Source: Myxococcaceae bacterium (lineage in GTDB: Bacteria > Myxococcota > Myxococcia > Myxococcales > Myxococcaceae). From it: DNA of 33,423 nt. A program made the position numbers and the translations under genes. A model generated the notes under the pieces. The model searched no databases. It saw nothing but the letters and a program-made list of their open reading frames with translations, and was not told where the DNA came from. This document shows, in pieces, positions 32,043 through 33,423 of the stretch. The stretch covers positions 1-33,423 of the forward strand of contig JADGHL010000048.1 of assembly GCA_019686135.1 (NCBI GenBank). The letters are read 5' to 3'. Each line of letters starts with the position of its first letter. Position 1 is the first letter of the stretch.

Positions 32043-33098
32043 ATGAAGAAGATACTTTTTGGAGTGATGCTGGGGCTGGTGGGCCTCCCCTTGCTTGCGG
32101 CCGCGGCGCTCTGGGTGGCCGGGATGCGCAGCAACGCCGGGCACACCGGCGGGTCGATCGTGATCCACCGTCCGGCGGTCGAGATCTGGCCGTACTTCAC
32201 CGAGATCGAGAAGCTCAAGCGCTGGCAGAGCGGGATTCAAGAGATCACCCCCCTCAGCGGCTCGGGCGTGGCAGTGGGTACGAAGTCGCGCGTCGTCGCC
32301 AGCGCGGGCCCGGACGAACACCCGTTCCCGATGGAGCACGTCTACACCGCGGTCGAACCGCCGAAGCGGCTCGCGTACACGCTGAGCGCCGACGAACAGG
32401 GCATGGGGTTCGTGAGCAGGTTTCAGGTGCGCCTCGACGAGAAGGACGGCGCCACCACCGTGACCATGCTCTCGGACACCGAGTACCGGGGGCCGATCCC
32501 GCGGCTCTTCGAGCCGTTGCTTACCGCCTCCGCGCAGTCGAAGGGCGCCAGCGATCTGCGCGCGCTCAAGGAGTTGGTTGAAGGCACACCGCGCGCTGAG
32601 CCGCCGCCGTCGGCCGGTCCCCGGGACGAAGCGCGCCCGGCGCCCGAAGCCTCCGCCGCTTCCCGCGAAGCCGCGGACGAATCCGAGTCGCACGATTCAA
32701 ACGAAGTCGCCCCGGCGAACGCAGAGGCCGCCGCTCCCATGCCGGAGACGAACACAACCACCGAGACTCCGCATTCGGGCGAGGCACGCGCAGCACAGGA
32801 CCCGAGCGGGCCCCACACGGCACAAGCCCCGAGCGAGACGCGCACGGCACTGGACTCGGGCGAGGCGCACGCGGCACAGGACTCGGGCGAGGCGCACGCA
32901 GCACACGACTCGAGCGAGGCGCACGCGGCACAGGACTCGGGCGAGGCGCACGCGGCACAGGACTCGGGCGAGGCGCACGCGACACACGACTCGAGCGAGG
33001 CGCCCACAGCACGCGACTCGAGCGAGGCGCACGCAGCACACGACTCGAGCGAAACGCACGCAGCAGAAGACTCGGGCGAGACGCAGGCAGCTCCGTAG
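32043..33098 (+). CDS. Membrane-anchored SRPBCC protein with 9-residue C-terminal repeats, probably truncated
   Basis: A 351-residue protein: membrane segment or signal (residues 4-26), SRPBCC/polyketide-cyclase-like domain (about 38-180; SIVIHRPAVEIWPYFTEIEKLKRWQ and FVSRFQVRLDEKDGATTVTM), a Pro/Ala/Glu linker, then from residue 242 tandem 9-residue repeats with consensus AQDSGEAHA. The reading frame stops at TAG 33096-33098 inside the repeat array. The array continues in the same frame to a further TAG at 33330-33332, which also ends it, and a second internal TAG lies at 33150-33152. The ancestral or intended product is probably 32043-33332 (429 codons), cut short by a duplicated 54-bp block. 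Ligand unknown. It follows the sigma-54 regulator by 19 bases. Confidence 0.72.
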   Translation: MKKILFGVMLGLVGLPLLAAAALWVAGMRSNAGHTGGSIVIHRPAVEIWPYFTEIEKLKRWQSGIQEITPLSGSGVAVGTKSRVVASAGPDEHPFPMEHVYTAVEPPKRLAYTLSADEQGMGFVSRFQVRLDEKDGATTVTMLSDTEYRGPIPRLFEPLLTASAQSKGASDLRALKELVEGTPRAEPPPSAGPRDEARPAPEASAASREAADESESHDSNEVAPANAEAAAPMPETNTTTETPHSGEARAAQDPSGPHTAQAPSETRTALDSGEAHAAQDSGEAHAAHDSSEAHAAQDSGEAHAAQDSGEAHATHDSSEAPTARDSSEAHAAHDSSETHAAEDSGETQAAP

Positions 33099-33332
33099 TC
33101 GAGCGAAACGCACGCAGCAGAAGACTCGGGCGAGACGCAGGCAGCTCCGTAGTCGAGCGAGACGCACGCCGCACACGACTCGGGCGAGACGCACGCTGCA
33201 CAGGACTCGGGCGAGACGCACGCGGCACAGGACTCGGGCGAGACGCACGCGGCACAGGACTCGGGCGAGACGCACGCGGCACAGGACTCGGGCGAGACGC
33301 ACGCGGCACAGGACTCGGGCGAGACGCAGTAG
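32766..33332 (+). repeat. 27-bp tandem repeat array, 21 units
   Basis: 567 bp, exactly 21 units of 27 bp, coding for 9-residue units in the SRPBCC frame. The first three units are diverged and the last five nearly identical, implying recent expansion at the right side. A 54-bp block (33045-33098) is duplicated exactly at 33099-33152, and each copy ends in TAG. No spacers separate the units, so it is not a CRISPR array. Confidence 0.92.
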
Positions 33333-33365
33333 TGTCCCCGGACGTGGTGTTCGAGCGCCGGTCGC

Positions 33366-33422
33366 TTACTTGAGAGAAGCGACCACCGCGCCATCCTCGA
33401 AGGGAACCGTCAGCGAACGGAA
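33366..33422 (-). CDS. Possible C-terminal end of a gene running off the window
   Basis: On the minus strand, 18 codons read FRSLTVPFEDGAVVASLK and end in TAA (33368-33366). The composition is protein-like, with high third-position GC. The rest lies outside the window, so no product can be named. It would be convergent with the SRPBCC gene. Confidence 0.35.
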   Translation of the reverse strand, partial: FRSLTVPFEDGAVVASLK

Positions 33423-33423
33423 T

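Noticed and set aside
32766-33332. CRISPR array at the 27-bp repeats
   Set aside because: Units are directly adjacent with no unique spacers, code in frame with the upstream gene, and no cas genes are present.

Overview
The window is GC-rich DNA (roughly two thirds G+C, with strong third-position GC bias) that most resembles a myxobacterium (Myxococcota). Evidence for this is a cluster matching the outer-membrane part of the Glt gliding machinery, tandem myxobacterial-type outer-membrane barrels, a standalone PilZ protein, many TPR, FHA and cNMP-binding proteins, an NtrC-type sigma-54 regulator, and a long lipoprotein with acidic DxDxDG-type repeats. The first 29 bases are a damaged Nextera adapter, so position 1 is a contig end and this is a draft assembly.

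Layout. 44-3986 (minus): poly(A)-polymerase-type nucleotidyltransferase (pcnB), a HAD-family protein and plsX. 4011-7578 (minus): a tightly overlapping gltB-gltA-gltC set with a candidate sigma-70 promoter, divergent from a small Cys-rich lipoprotein that fits gltK/cglC (7744-8256). 8322-10970 (plus): a VWA-domain protein and a membrane/coiled-coil protein. 10985-11922 (minus): PilZ protein overlapping a DUF192 lipoprotein. 11977-15393 (plus): a polytopic HExxH peptidase-MA/TPR protein, a DUF2505-like protein and an NTF2-like lipoprotein. 15461-16426 (minus): type II homoserine kinase. 16566-18158 (plus): anchored TPR protein with a clear promoter and a clear intrinsic terminator. 18226-23677 (minus): a Tat-exported DUF1513-type protein, an NTF2-like membrane protein, a TPR/double-cNMP protein and an FHA/TM/TPR protein. 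23775-26563 (plus): tldD-tldE (pmbA). 26583-28085: a divergent SPW-like membrane protein and a ParB-N-like protein. 28104-28577 (minus): an FHA gene carrying two compensating frameshifts. 28670-32023 (plus): a Cys-rich lipoprotein with 11 Ca-loop-like repeats and a sigma-54 response regulator. 32043-33332 (plus): an SRPBCC protein whose 27-bp tandem repeat array carries two premature stops. 33366-33422 (minus): the tail of a possible further gene.

How the genes fit together. The best-defined system is the Glt outer-membrane module: two barrels, a periplasmic TPR partner and a lipoprotein, which in Myxococcus xanthus help form trans-envelope adhesion complexes for gliding. The 18-24 kb stretch looks like a signalling set (FHA phosphopeptide reader, cyclic-nucleotide sensor, TPR scaffolds), but no kinase is visible here. 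The rest is housekeeping (PcnB, PlsX, ThrB, TldD/E) interleaved with envelope lipoproteins. I saw no rRNA, tRNA, CRISPR array, integrase, transposase or prophage gene, and every intergenic gap is under about 250 bases. The least explained signals are a family of 7-bp tandem repeats at three gene ends, the stop-containing 27-bp array at the right end, and several gene starts that look leaderless.
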